A DNA stretch of 19,896 bases from Oscillospiraceae bacterium (GCA_024404735.1 JAKSPP010000015.1:1-19896), one strand, 5' to 3'. Positions 7,661-17,760 are shown, numbered from the stretch's first letter. The notes: generated by a model from the sequence alone, not told the origin. Made by a program: numbers and translations.

Positions 7661-8938
7661 TCAGGTGTTGTTGTAGAACTTACCGTTTTCGGTATCATAT
7701 CTGAAGACTTCCCTGATTTTGGTGTAAATATCGGTTCTCTGGGAGTTTGCCTCATCGGTGTAGCGCCAGCCCGGGTCTGTATAGGGGTTGGGACCGCCGA
7801 AGGTTGTCCAGCAGTCGGGATGCTTCTCGATAAAGTCATTCTTCTGGTCTGTTGTAAGGAAGACGGGATCCTGATAATATCTGAAAAGCTCAAGGGGGCA
7901 GTTGTCGAGGCAGGATACATCGTCAATCTGGTTATAGCTTATATTGACATACTTAAGATTCTCAAGGCCGGAAAGGGGAGTAATGTCCTTTACAAGACCG
8001 CACCATACAAGCTCGAGGAACTCAAGCTTGGGGCAGTTTGCAAGGGGAGAGAGGTCATTTACGTGAGAGCCGGAGAGAATGAGGATTTCAAGCTCCGGCA
8101 TATAGCCGCAGAAGGAGATGTCCACGAGGTCGGTATCGTGGCCGATGTCCATATACTTGACCTCATTGCAGTACTTAAGATCCTTGGAGTTATGGTCATT
8201 GAGCTTGAAGATTGCGCGGATGACCTCCTCATCGGTGAGGCAGTGGCAGTAATCGTTGAAGTATACACGCCATACGATTTTGGTTCCGGGGTAATCGGAG
8301 CGCATCTCGGCGAGGGTCTCGTAATCGATACCGCAGTCTGCGAGCTTAAAGTAAGTACAGCACTGAAGAGTCTCTATAATATTTCTTATTTCGGGGACTG
8401 CATCGTTGCCCATTTTTACACTGTCATACTCAACTCTCTCATCGCGGATGGAGATGGTCTGACCGTAGAACTCAAAGCTGTAGCTTAGCTCTGCCCCGGG
8501 GCAGGCGGCCTCAATCATCTTTACATCGGTAACGGAAAGAGCGCAGATGCCGTCCTCGGACATAAGCTCAATAAAGCTTACATCGGGCAGCTGTGCAAGA
8601 GCCTCGCAGGTCTCGGGTACGGCCTCGGGAGCAAGGCCTGCCAGATTAAGCTCGGTCACGTCAAGCTTATACTCCTCTCCCATAATGATAACGGTGGGCT
8701 CGGGAGTGGGCTCCGGAGTAGGCTCGGGGGTAGGCTCCGGAGTTGCCTCGGGAGTGGCCTCGGGGGTAGGCTCGGGGTCGGAAACGGCAACGGGCTCCTT
8801 TACCTCCTCGGACTCGGTTGCGGGAGTGCTGTCTGTATCGGTCTTTGCAGCCTCATCCTGCTTATTTCCGCAGCCGGAAACGCAGACAAGAGCCAGGCAA
8901 AGAACGATAAGCATAAATAAATTAAAAAGTTTTTTCAT
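7661..8938 (-). CDS. Leucine-rich-repeat lipoprotein
   Basis: A 425-residue surface lipoprotein. The signal peptide ends in a lipobox with VSGC, so C23 should be lipidated and the protein tethered to the outer face of the membrane. A Pro/Glu/Thr spacer of TPEP/TPEA units (about residues 53-82) would span the wall. Residues 83-250 form a domain I do not recognise, with several cysteines (C132, C146, C193, C194, C202, C231, C233). Leucine-rich repeats occupy about 260-350 (LEILILSGSHVNDLSPLANC, then PKLEFLELVWCGLVKDITPL and so on). The tail 380-425 (FGGPNPYTDPGWRY...) is the part duplicated at 4742-4883. A role in binding a host, diet or cell-wall ligand is only inference. The start has AAGAGG seven bases upstream. 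It has its own promoter and terminator. Confidence 0.88.
   Translation of the reverse strand: MKKLFNLFMLIVLCLALVCVSGCGNKQDEAAKTDTDSTPATESEEVKEPVAVSDPEPTPEATPEATPEPTPEPTPEPTPEPTVIIMGEEYKLDVTELNLAGLAPEAVPETCEALAQLPDVSFIELMSEDGICALSVTDVKMIEAACPGAELSYSFEFYGQTISIRDERVEYDSVKMGNDAVPEIRNIIETLQCCTYFKLADCGIDYETLAEMRSDYPGTKIVWRVYFNDYCHCLTDEEVIRAIFKLNDHNSKDLKYCNEVKYMDIGHDTDLVDISFCGYMPELEILILSGSHVNDLSPLANCPKLEFLELVWCGLVKDITPLSGLENLKYVNISYNQIDDVSCLDNCPLELFRYYQDPVFLTTDQKNDFIEKHPDCWTTFGGPNPYTDPGWRYTDEANSQRTDIYTKIREVFRYDTENGKFYNNT
8697..8780 (-). repeat. 12-bp coding minisatellite in the lipoprotein spacer
   Basis: Seven imperfect tandem units of 12 bp of the form GGCTCnGGnGTn on plus, encoding the (T/A)PE(P/A) repeats on minus. 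In-frame units could change number by slippage and so vary the length of the wall-spanning spacer. Confidence 0.8.
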
Positions 8939-8983
8939 TTTTTACCTCTTGGGGGATTTTTGTTGAAAAATTATGTGCCGTGT

Positions 8984-9012
8984 ATTATATCATCTCGAAA
9001 GCAAGCTTGCAA
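8984..9012 (-). promoter_or_regulatory. Promoter of the leucine-rich-repeat lipoprotein
   Basis: On minus: TTGCAA (9007-9012), 17-base spacer, TATAAT (8984-8989), giving a leader of roughly 40 bases. A 10-bp palindrome GCAAGCTTGC (9001-9010) overlaps the -35 box and could be a repressor site (inference). Confidence 0.7.
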
Positions 9013-9099
9013 GAAGAAAATAACTTATCCCTAAGCCCTCCGAATCGGGATTTTTCCCGGATAATTTTTATTTTAAGGCCTGCGGGACTCATTTTTCCC

Positions 9100-9128
9100 T
9101 TGACAAACAGATTTAATATGTATAAAAT
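9100..9128 (+). promoter_or_regulatory. Sigma-A promoter of the alaS T-box transcript
   Basis: TTGACA (9100-9105), 17-base spacer, TAAAAT (9123-9128), placing transcription start near 9135. It is divergent from the lipoprotein promoter, with under 90 bases between the two -35 boxes. Confidence 0.8.
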
Positions 9129-9134
9129 AACGAT

Positions 9135-9397
9135 TCGGAAATCGGAATACAAGGCTGTGAAAAAGAAGAGCTTTTTGCGGAACCCTACAGAGAGGGGCAG
9201 GCGTGGCTGAAACCGCCCCGGGACTTTTATCCGCTTCAAGCGGCCCCTTTGGAGCCTCTCTGCGATGAGCAGTGCGTTTCCTCCGCGACAAGGAGGCTTT
9301 TGAGGCTTTGCCCCTATGGGGCGGAGTGAAAAGGGTGGTACCGCGCGAAATTACGTAATTTCACGCCCCTTGCTTTTGCAGGGGGCGTTTTTATTTT
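9135..9397 (+). promoter_or_regulatory. T-box leader of alaS
   Basis: An uncharged-tRNA-sensing leader that fills the long gap before alaS. The diagnostic T-box AGGGTGGTACCGCG is at 9332-9345. The stem I apex signature AGAGAG followed by GGCTGAAACCGCCCC lies about 150 bases earlier (9188-9220). A terminator stem CGCCCC (9364-9369)/GGGGCG (9382-9387) with a T run follows. When tRNA-Ala is uncharged its CCA end should pair with the T-box bulge and prevent the terminator. The specifier is tentatively the GCC at 9254-9256, after CCCCTTTGGA; this codon assignment is inference from usual T-box layout. The leader ends about 48 bases before the alaS start. Confidence 0.93.
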
Positions 9398-9444
9398 GTC
9401 AAATAATATTTTTACCATACATCTTTTACAGGCGGTATAAACAA

Positions 9445-12087
<2,643 letters not shown>

Positions 12088-12102
12088 TAAGAGGTGGCAC
12101 AG

Positions 12103-12450
12103 ATGACCGATTCAAATTGCCTTTTCTGCAAAATCATTGCAGGCGAAATTCCCTCAGCAAAGGTTTACGAAAACGAATATGTCTATGCCTTTAAGGACAT
12201 CAATCCCCAGGCTCCCGTTCATATTCTAGTAATTCCCAGAGAGCACATCACCTCCGCTGCGGTAATCAATTCCGATAATTCCGTATGGGTTTCCCGCTGC
12301 TATGAGGCAATTGCGGAAATTGCAAAGCAGGAAAACCTCGTAGGAGGCTTCAGAGTTGTCTCCAACGCAGGCGCAGATGCCGGACAGACAGTCTTCCATC
12401 TCCACTTCCACATTCTTGCTGGCGAAAGACTGTCAGACCATATGGCTTAA
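12103..12450 (+). CDS. HIT-family nucleotide hydrolase (HinT-like)
   Basis: A 115-residue histidine-triad protein, probably a purine nucleoside phosphoramidase of the HinT type. The triad H99-L-H101-F-H103 is near the C-terminus (VFHLHFHILAG). C6 and C9 (CLFC) form the N-terminal half of the structural zinc site often kept in bacterial HinT. It starts 15 bases after the alaS stop and probably shares its transcript, so it may fall under T-box control. HinT can act on aminoacyl-adenylates made by tRNA synthetases, which makes the pairing plausible, though that link is inference. I chose the ATG at 12103 over a GTG at 12094 because AAGAGGTGG then sits at normal spacing. Confidence 0.93.
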   Translation: MTDSNCLFCKIIAGEIPSAKVYENEYVYAFKDINPQAPVHILVIPREHITSAAVINSDNSVWVSRCYEAIAEIAKQENLVGGFRVVSNAGADAGQTVFHLHFHILAGERLSDHMA

Positions 12451-12482
12451 GCCTTTTAAGAAAAAGATAATATTATAAAAAC

Positions 12483-12527
12483 AGCCGGTCGGCTCGACTC
12501 AACTCAGATTCGAACCGACCGGCTTTA
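12483..12527. terminator. Bidirectional intrinsic terminator
   Basis: Stem AGCCGGTCGG (12483-12492) and CCGACCGGCT (12515-12524), with TTTATT after it on plus and a longer T run on minus. It closes alaS-HIT and the convergent small gene. Confidence 0.88.
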
Positions 12528-12563
12528 TTGATTCCGGAGCTCCCTTCGGGGCAATTGATTTAA

Positions 12564-12785
12564 TTATTCGGAAAAGACATATGTGTTGCGGTAGCCTGCG
12601 TCACTTCCCGCAATTATCCTGATATCGCCGTTTTCACAGGTGATAACATCAAGAATCTTAAAGGCGCAGTTTTCACGCACCCAGTTTTCGGGGGAGTCTG
12701 TTTCAATCTCAATAATACTTCTTCTTGCGTGCTTGTCCCCTCCGCAGGGGGTAACCTCTTCAATGGAAACCTCATATTCCTTCAT
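12564..12785 (-). CDS. Small hypothetical protein
   Basis: A 73-residue acidic protein I do not recognise. It has no signal peptide or membrane segment and reads as alternating beta-type stretches (SIIEIETDSPENWV, then FKILDVITCENGDIRIIAG). Three cysteines are spread along the chain. I chose the ATG at 12785, with GGAG twelve bases upstream, over the ATG at 12845. A minus-strand TATAAT (12834-12839) lies inside the longer frame and would put the transcript start downstream of 12845. The -35 region is weak. It is a single-gene unit ending before the shared terminator. A false prediction is possible but unlikely given promoter, SD and terminator. Confidence 0.6.
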   Translation of the reverse strand: MKEYEVSIEEVTPCGGDKHARRSIIEIETDSPENWVRENCAFKILDVITCENGDIRIIAGSDAGYRNTYVFSE

Positions 12786-12911
12786 TGCCAGATAATTCTC
12801 CGTTTCTGCATTAAGCCCGCAGGCTTTTTTCTTATTATAGCACATAAACAGATTTTTTGAAGAAAAATTTATTATGGGGAGAGGATATTTTATTAAGCAG
12901 CCGTAAAGGCC

Positions 12912-12940
12912 TTGCGTTGTTTAAAACAGAGGAGTATAAT
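12912..12940 (+). promoter_or_regulatory. Sigma-A promoter of the DMT exporter
   Basis: TTGCGT (12912-12917), 17-base spacer, TATAAT (12935-12940), predicted start near 12947. It decides the start of the next gene: the longest frame would begin inside this -35 box. Confidence 0.75.
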
Positions 12941-12974
12941 ACACAAAAATTATTTGTCACGGGAGCAAAGCATT

Positions 12975-13877
12975 TTGAACAGTCAAAAGCAGACCGCCGC
13001 CAGAATTAAAGTCACCTCGGCAATGATTATATACGGAACCATAGGCCTTTTCGTAAAAAGCATTCCCTTCCCGTCCCCGGTTACGGCAATGTTCAGGGGG
13101 CTTATCGGCGCCCCCTTTCTTTTCCTCGTAATGCTTTTTATGAAGAAGAGGCCGGACCTTTCCGCAATTAAAAGAAACGGTCTTTTAATAGGCCTTTCCG
13201 GTATAATGCTCTCATTAAACTGGATTCTTCTTTTTTCCGCCTATAATTACACCAGTGTTGCAACGGCAACCCTCTGTTATTATATGGCTCCCGTTTTCAT
13301 CGTTATTCTTTCACCCTTCTTTTTTGGAGAGAAAATAACCCTCAAAAAGGGAATATGTATTTTTGCCGCTTTGGTCGGAATGGTTTTTGTTTCGGGTGCA
13401 GCCGAAAACGGTATTTCCTCCGCAGCGGAGCTTAAGGGAGTTTTTCTGGGAATAGCGGCCGCAGTGCTGTATGCTCTTATTATCTCCGCCAACAAGAAAA
13501 TAACGGATATCTCCCCCTATGACAGGACCATCGCCCAGCTTCTTATCTCCGCAATTATCCTGATTCCCTTCAATCTTTTGTCCGGCAGCTTTTCCGGCCT
13601 TGAATTCAGCACAAAAACCACTCTTCTTGTAATCTTCATCGGCATTGTTCACACGGGCTTTGCCTATTATCTCTATTTCGGCTCAACGGCCTTCCTTCCG
13701 GCCCAGTCCCTTGCAATTTTAAGCTACATTGACCCTGTGCTGGCGGTACTTCTCTCTGCCCTTATTCTTAAGGAGGAGCTGACTTTATTTACTCTTATCG
13801 GCGCTGTACTTATTCTCGGGGCCGCCCTTATAAGCGAGCTCGGGGGAAAGAACGAAACCGGCCCGGTCGAATCATAA
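12975..13877 (+). CDS. EamA/DMT-superfamily transporter
   Basis: A ten-segment membrane protein of the drug/metabolite transporter superfamily with two EamA repeats, about 300 residues. Repeat one begins SAMIIYGTIGLFVKSIPFPS and contains the typical TATLCYYMAPVFI helix. Repeat two includes YDRTIAQLLISAIILIPFNL and AQSLAILSYIDPVLAVLLSA, the conserved P/D helix end. Members export amino acids, purines or other metabolites; the substrate cannot be read from sequence. The start is TTG at 12975 with GGGAG (12961-12965) nine bases before it, since all upstream in-frame codons overlap the promoter. It has its own promoter and terminator. Confidence 0.9.
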   Translation: MNSQKQTAARIKVTSAMIIYGTIGLFVKSIPFPSPVTAMFRGLIGAPFLFLVMLFMKKRPDLSAIKRNGLLIGLSGIMLSLNWILLFSAYNYTSVATATLCYYMAPVFIVILSPFFFGEKITLKKGICIFAALVGMVFVSGAAENGISSAAELKGVFLGIAAAVLYALIISANKKITDISPYDRTIAQLLISAIILIPFNLLSGSFSGLEFSTKTTLLVIFIGIVHTGFAYYLYFGSTAFLPAQSLAILSYIDPVLAVLLSALILKEELTLFTLIGAVLILGAALISELGGKNETGPVES

Positions 13878-13885
13878 TGGTTTAT

Positions 13886-13925
13886 TGTCGGCGGCTACCT
13901 TCACGGTTGCCGCCGACATTTTTTT
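13886..13925 (+). terminator. Intrinsic terminator of the DMT gene
   Basis: TGTCGGCGGC (13886-13895) pairs with GCCGCCGACA (13909-13918), followed by seven T. Confidence 0.93.
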
Positions 13926-13993
13926 ATCCGGGCCGAAGCTTCCCGGGCCGCTCTTATCGGAGCTCTGTTTTTCAGCTTTATTTATCCCTTTGC

Positions 13994-14002
13994 TGATATA
14001 AT
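13994..14002 (+). promoter_or_regulatory. Candidate extended -10 promoter of the glycyl radical operon
   Basis: TGATATAAT fits an extended -10 (TGn-TATAAT); no good -35 is visible 17 bases upstream. Use would give a leader of about 165 bases. A second extended -10, TGATATAGT, lies at 14096-14104, so tandem promoters are possible. Confidence 0.5.
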
Positions 14003-14067
14003 GTACATAAACACAGAGGTTTTTTGTGCAAAAATTAGATTTATTCTAAATTTAATTGTTTTGTTAA

Positions 14068-14110
14068 ATTTTTACTATACAAATATATATTTTTGTGATA
14101 TAGTAAAAAT
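14068..14110. repeat. 12-bp perfect inverted repeat before the activase gene
   Basis: ATTTTTACTATA (14068-14079) and its exact complement TATAGTAAAAAT (14099-14110), separated by 19 AT-rich bases. The right arm contains the second candidate -10 hexamer TATAGT. It may be an operator for a dimeric regulator or an RNA stem. No poly-T tail follows, so it is not an ordinary terminator. Confidence 0.75.
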
Positions 14111-14112
14111 CC

Positions 14113-14133
14113 GAGGGAGAGCCCCTCTCTCTC
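14113..14133 (+). other. Leader hairpin before the activase gene
   Basis: GAGGGAGAG (14113-14121) pairs with CTCTCTCTC (14125-14133) with one G-U pair and a three-base loop. It lies 26 bases before the SD of the activase. It could protect the 5' end of the message if transcription starts at the second promoter. Confidence 0.55.
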
Positions 14134-14173
14134 AGCAAACGGCATAATAACCGGATATGGAGGAAAGATTATT

Positions 14174-15142
14174 TTGTCAGAGTCTCAGAAGGAACTTACA
14201 GGAAGATTATATGATATACAGGGCTTTTCCGTTCAGGACGGCCCGGGAATCAGAACAACGGCATTCTTAAAGGGCTGCCCTCTTCGCTGCCCCTGGTGCC
14301 ATTCCCCCGAATCTCAGCATTTTCATAAGCAGCTTTCATGGATGAGCATGCGCTGCATAGGCACCGAAGCCTGCAAGGAGCGCTGCATGAAGGCCTGCAC
14401 AAAGGGCGCCATTGAATACGGCCCCAAGAGCCCCGATACAAAGAACCCCGAAATCGAGCTTCAGCTTGTCCATGTCAAGAGAGACATCTGTGATGACTGC
14501 GGTGACTGCACCGACAAATGCTACACCGAGGCCCTCTACATGTGCGGTAAGGACTACACCGTTGACCAGCTTGTTGCCCGTCTTCTCCGCGACAGAGACT
14601 TCTGCGAGACCGGCAAGGGCGGCGTTACCATCGCCGGCGGCGAGTGCATGAGCCAGCCCAAGTTTGTTCTTGAGGTTGTCAAGAAGCTCAAGGCCGAGGG
14701 CATTCACATCGCAATCGATACCACCGGTTTTGCACAGTGGGAGCACTTCGAGGCAATTCTGCCTTATGTCGATCTGTTCCTCTATGACCTCAAGCACATG
14801 GACTCCGCCAAGCACAAGGCTATGGTCGATGTCCCCAACGAGCTCATTCTCGAGAACGCAAAGAAGCTTGTTGAGCACGGTGCAAAGCTTCAGGTCCGCA
14901 TTCCCGTTATCCCCATGTTCAACTCCGACGAGGAGAACATCCGCAAGACCGCAGAGTTCTGCGCAGAGATTAAGGAAGGCATCGAGGTTATCCAGCTCCT
15001 GCCCTACCACAACCTCGGTGTTATGAAGTATCTCCGAATCAGCGACAAGCCCACCTTTGAGGCAACTCCTCCCACCGACCAGTATATGCAGAAGCTCAAG
15101 GGCATCATGGAAGAGTACGGTCTGCCCGTTACCATCCACTAA
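14174..15142 (+). CDS. Glycyl radical enzyme activase (radical SAM)
   Basis: Radical SAM enzyme that abstracts hydrogen from the glycine of the partner enzyme encoded 92 bases downstream. C35-x3-C39-x2-C42 (CPLRCPWC) binds the SAM cluster, preceded by the activase signature IQGFSVQDGPGIRTTAFLKG. An insert of about 60 residues with two ferredoxin-like cysteine groups (CIGTEACKERCMKAC and CDDCGDCTDKCYTEA) places it with the activases of dehydratase- and lyase-type glycyl radical enzymes. Pyruvate formate-lyase activase lacks this insert. GGVTIAGGECMSQ is the usual glycine-rich SAM contact. The 322 residues are normal. The start is TTG at 14174 with GGAGG (14159-14163). The activase comes before its enzyme, the reverse of many such operons. 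Confidence 0.93.
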   Translation: MSESQKELTGRLYDIQGFSVQDGPGIRTTAFLKGCPLRCPWCHSPESQHFHKQLSWMSMRCIGTEACKERCMKACTKGAIEYGPKSPDTKNPEIELQLVHVKRDICDDCGDCTDKCYTEALYMCGKDYTVDQLVARLLRDRDFCETGKGGVTIAGGECMSQPKFVLEVVKKLKAEGIHIAIDTTGFAQWEHFEAILPYVDLFLYDLKHMDSAKHKAMVDVPNELILENAKKLVEHGAKLQVRIPVIPMFNSDEENIRKTAEFCAEIKEGIEVIQLLPYHNLGVMKYLRISDKPTFEATPPTDQYMQKLKGIMEEYGLPVTIH

Positions 15143-15234
15143 TCTGTAAGCAAAAAATTAATTAACATATTCACCCCCGCCCCTTTCCGGGTTGGGAACC
15201 CCAAGGAAGAAAAAATTATAAGGAGAAAAACGCT

Positions 15235-17652
15235 ATGCATGTAACTGCACCTATCAGCGAAAGAATCCAGCGCATCAGAACCAAGTACCGCACTACAAAG
15301 CCCGCTGTTGACCTCAACCGCTACAAGCTGGTTACCGAGTTCTATCAGTCCCGCCCCGACCTCACCGGTATCCTCCGCAAGGCATACTCCCTCAAGAACC
15401 TCTTCGAGAATATGCCCACCTGCATCTGGGAAGACGAGCTTATCGTCGGCTACCCCGCAGAGACCTACCGTGGCTGTGCTGTTTTCCCCGAGACCTCCAT
15501 CAACTGGCTTCACGGCGAGCTGGACAACATCGAGAACAGAAAGACCGACCCCTACGATATCACCGAGGAAACCAGAGAGTACATCAGAAACACTCTCGAT
15601 TACTGGGATACCCACTGCAACAGCGCTCTTGTTGACTGCTACTACCCCGAAGAGTTCAAGAAGATCTACTCTCACGCACGTGTTCTCACCTTCAACGAGA
15701 GAATGAACTCCCAGAGCCCCATCGGCCACTACTGCGGAAACTTCTGGAAGGTAGTCGATCCCGGTCTTGCTTCCATCAGAGATGAGGCAAGAGCCAAGAT
15801 TGCCGCTCTCTTCGAGAAGGGCATTCAGGGCGACGAAGGCAGAAAGTACGAGTTCTACAAGGCTGTTGAGCTTGTTACCGACGGTCTCTGCACCTACGTA
15901 AAGAGATACGCAAAGGAAGCCGAGCGTCAGGCTGCCGCCTGCACCGACCCCAAGAGAAAGAAAGAGCTCGAAAAGATGGCCGACGGCCTCAACTGGATTT
16001 ACGACAATCCCGCACGTGACTATCAGGAAGCTCTCCAGGCCGTATGGTTCTACCAGCTCGGTCAGATTATGGACGCACAGCTCCACGGAATTTCCATGGG
16101 CCGTGTTGACCAGTATGTCGGCAAGTACGCCGAGGCAGATATTGCCGCAGGCAGACTCACTCGTGAAGAAGCTCAGGAGCTTACCGACTCCTTCATGCTG
16201 AAGGTTACCGAGTGCAACAAGCTCTGGTCCGAGATGGCCATGCAGTCCTCTCCCGGATACACCTCCGGTCAGATGATTACCCTCGGCGGTACCGACCGTG
16301 ACGGTAACGATGCCACAAACCTGGCCACCTACCTCATTCTCGCTTCCTCCGAGAGACTCAAGATTCATCAGCCTCCTCTCACCCTCCGTGTACACGAAGG
16401 CACTCCCGAGGACCTTTGGGAGGCAGGTATCGCCTGCACCATGTCCGTCGGCGGTACTCCCGTATTTGAGTGGGACGATGTCGTTGTCGAGTCTATCGTA
16501 AGACGCGGAATTCCCATCGAGGATGCAAGAAACTACTGCCTTATCGGCTGCGTTGAGCCCGCCGTATGCGGCTGTGACTTCGCTAACTCCGGCGGAGACG
16601 GCAACGCTGCCTACACCATTCTCCCCAACGCACTTCTCTGCGCTATCAACAATGGTAAGAACCCCTTCCATCTCCCCGGCGATCCCGACGGCCCCGCTGC
16701 TCCCGAGACAGGCTATCTCTACGAGATGAACTCCATGCAGGAGGTTCTCGATGCTTACGCAAAGCAGATGGACTTCTTCACCAAGTGGCAGGTCTCCATG
16801 GTTAACTGCTACGAGTACATCTACGGCTTCCATAACCCCCTGCCCCTCCTCTCCGCCACTATGGACGGATGCATGGAGAACGGTGCCGACGTTCTCTGGG
16901 GCGGCGCCAAGTACAACGGAGCAGGTAACTCCTCCATCGGTCACGGCACCGTTGCAGACTCCCTCAACATCATCGACCAGATGTGCTTCCGCGAGAAGAA
17001 GTGCACCACCCGTGAGCTCTATGATGCTATCATGGCAAACTGGGTTGGCTACGAGGATCTCCACCAGTACATCAAGGGCAAGGCTTCCCACTTCGGTAAC
17101 GACGATCCCGAGGCCGATAAGTACCTCCAGTTCGTTGCAGATACATACGCAGACGGCATCACCCGCGGCATAAGCCCCAGAGGCTGCCACTGGACCGCAG
17201 GCTGCTGGCCCGTAACCCTCAACATCGCTCTCGGTAGAATTACCTGGGCAACTCCCGACGGACGTACTGTCGGTGAGCAGCTCTCCGACGGTATCTCTCC
17301 CGTTCCCGGAATGGATAAGTCCGGCCCCTACGCTCTTATCAACTCCATCACCAAGTTCGACCAGGCCAAGTACGCCAACGGTACTCTCTGCAACATGAAG
17401 TTCCATCCCACCGCTCTTCGCGGCGAGGGCGGCTGGCAGAAGCTCCGTGACGTTATGAAGACCTACTTCCGCAAGGGCGGTATGGAGCTCCAGCTCAACA
17501 TCATCTCCTCCGAGACCATGAGAAAGGCTCAGGCTCATCCCGAGGATTATCAGGACCTCGTTGTCCGTGTTGCAGGCTTCTCCGCATACTTCGTTGAGGT
17601 TTACAAGGACGCTCAGGACGCTCTTATCGCAAGAACCGAAATCTCTATGTAA
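15235..17652 (+). CDS. Glycyl radical enzyme, C-x-E dehydratase/lyase type, substrate unassigned
   Basis: An 805-residue radical enzyme of the pyruvate formate-lyase superfamily. The thiyl cysteine is C439 in IGCVEPAVCGC with the general-base glutamate E441, the C-x-E arrangement of dehydratases and C-N/C-S lyases. PFL itself has a Cys-Cys pair. The radical site is G781 in VRVAGFSAYFVE, with Phe in place of the more common Tyr after the glycine. Flanking stretches (GHYCGNFWKVVDPGL near 161-175, SSPGYTSGQMITLGGTDRDG near 340-360) do not match what I recall of choline lyase, glycerol dehydratase or hydroxyproline dehydratase closely enough to name a substrate. AAGGAG precedes the ATG, codon bias is very strong, and a terminator follows. 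No microcompartment shell, dehydrogenase or dedicated transporter is adjacent. Confidence 0.93.
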   Translation: MHVTAPISERIQRIRTKYRTTKPAVDLNRYKLVTEFYQSRPDLTGILRKAYSLKNLFENMPTCIWEDELIVGYPAETYRGCAVFPETSINWLHGELDNIENRKTDPYDITEETREYIRNTLDYWDTHCNSALVDCYYPEEFKKIYSHARVLTFNERMNSQSPIGHYCGNFWKVVDPGLASIRDEARAKIAALFEKGIQGDEGRKYEFYKAVELVTDGLCTYVKRYAKEAERQAAACTDPKRKKELEKMADGLNWIYDNPARDYQEALQAVWFYQLGQIMDAQLHGISMGRVDQYVGKYAEADIAAGRLTREEAQELTDSFMLKVTECNKLWSEMAMQSSPGYTSGQMITLGGTDRDGNDATNLATYLILASSERLKIHQPPLTLRVHEGTPEDLWEAGIACTMSVGGTPVFEWDDVVVESIVRRGIPIEDARNYCLIGCVEPAVCGCDFANSGGDGNAAYTILPNALLCAINNGKNPFHLPGDPDGPAAPETGYLYEMNSMQEVLDAYAKQMDFFTKWQVSMVNCYEYIYGFHNPLPLLSATMDGCMENGADVLWGGAKYNGAGNSSIGHGTVADSLNIIDQMCFREKKCTTRELYDAIMANWVGYEDLHQYIKGKASHFGNDDPEADKYLQFVADTYADGITRGISPRGCHWTAGCWPVTLNIALGRITWATPDGRTVGEQLSDGISPVPGMDKSGPYALINSITKFDQAKYANGTLCNMKFHPTALRGEGGWQKLRDVMKTYFRKGGMELQLNIISSETMRKAQAHPEDYQDLVVRVAGFSAYFVEVYKDAQDALIARTEISM

Positions 17653-17691
17653 TTTCCTTAAGGGAAATCACAGAATGATTGCTTAATTATT

Positions 17692-17725
17692 AAAGGCCTG
17701 TACCCCATTTGGGGCACAGGCCTTT
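17692..17725 (+). terminator. Intrinsic terminator of the glycyl radical operon
   Basis: AAAGGCCTGT (17692-17701) pairs with ACAGGCCTTT and an inner CCCC/GGGG extends the stem; T tract after it. A smaller hairpin ATTTCC-TTAA-GGGAAAT lies just at the stop codon. Confidence 0.93.
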
Positions 17726-17760
17726 TTGCATTTGTCCATGTCCTTTTTAGTCTCTTTTTC

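Noticed and set aside
7820..8488. A 222-codon open frame on plus, antisense to the lipoprotein
   Set aside because: Shadow frame; the minus frame has a lipobox, LRRs, promoter and terminator.
8697..8780. Tandem units considered as a CRISPR array
   Set aside because: Units are 12 bp, contiguous with no spacers, and encode in-frame Pro/Thr/Glu repeats.
14068..14110. FNR/CRP-type site at the glycyl radical promoter
   Set aside because: No TTGAT-N4-ATCAA or TGTGA-N6-TCACA half-sites; the arms are different and too far apart.
14336..15139. A 267-codon open frame on minus, antisense to the activase
   Set aside because: Shadow of the C-rich codon pattern, with no motif and no promoter or SD.
15139..17538. 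A 799-codon open frame on minus, antisense to the glycyl radical enzyme
   Set aside because: It mirrors the very biased C/G-ending codons of the real gene, has low-complexity composition, no domain and no SD. The plus frame carries all catalytic motifs.
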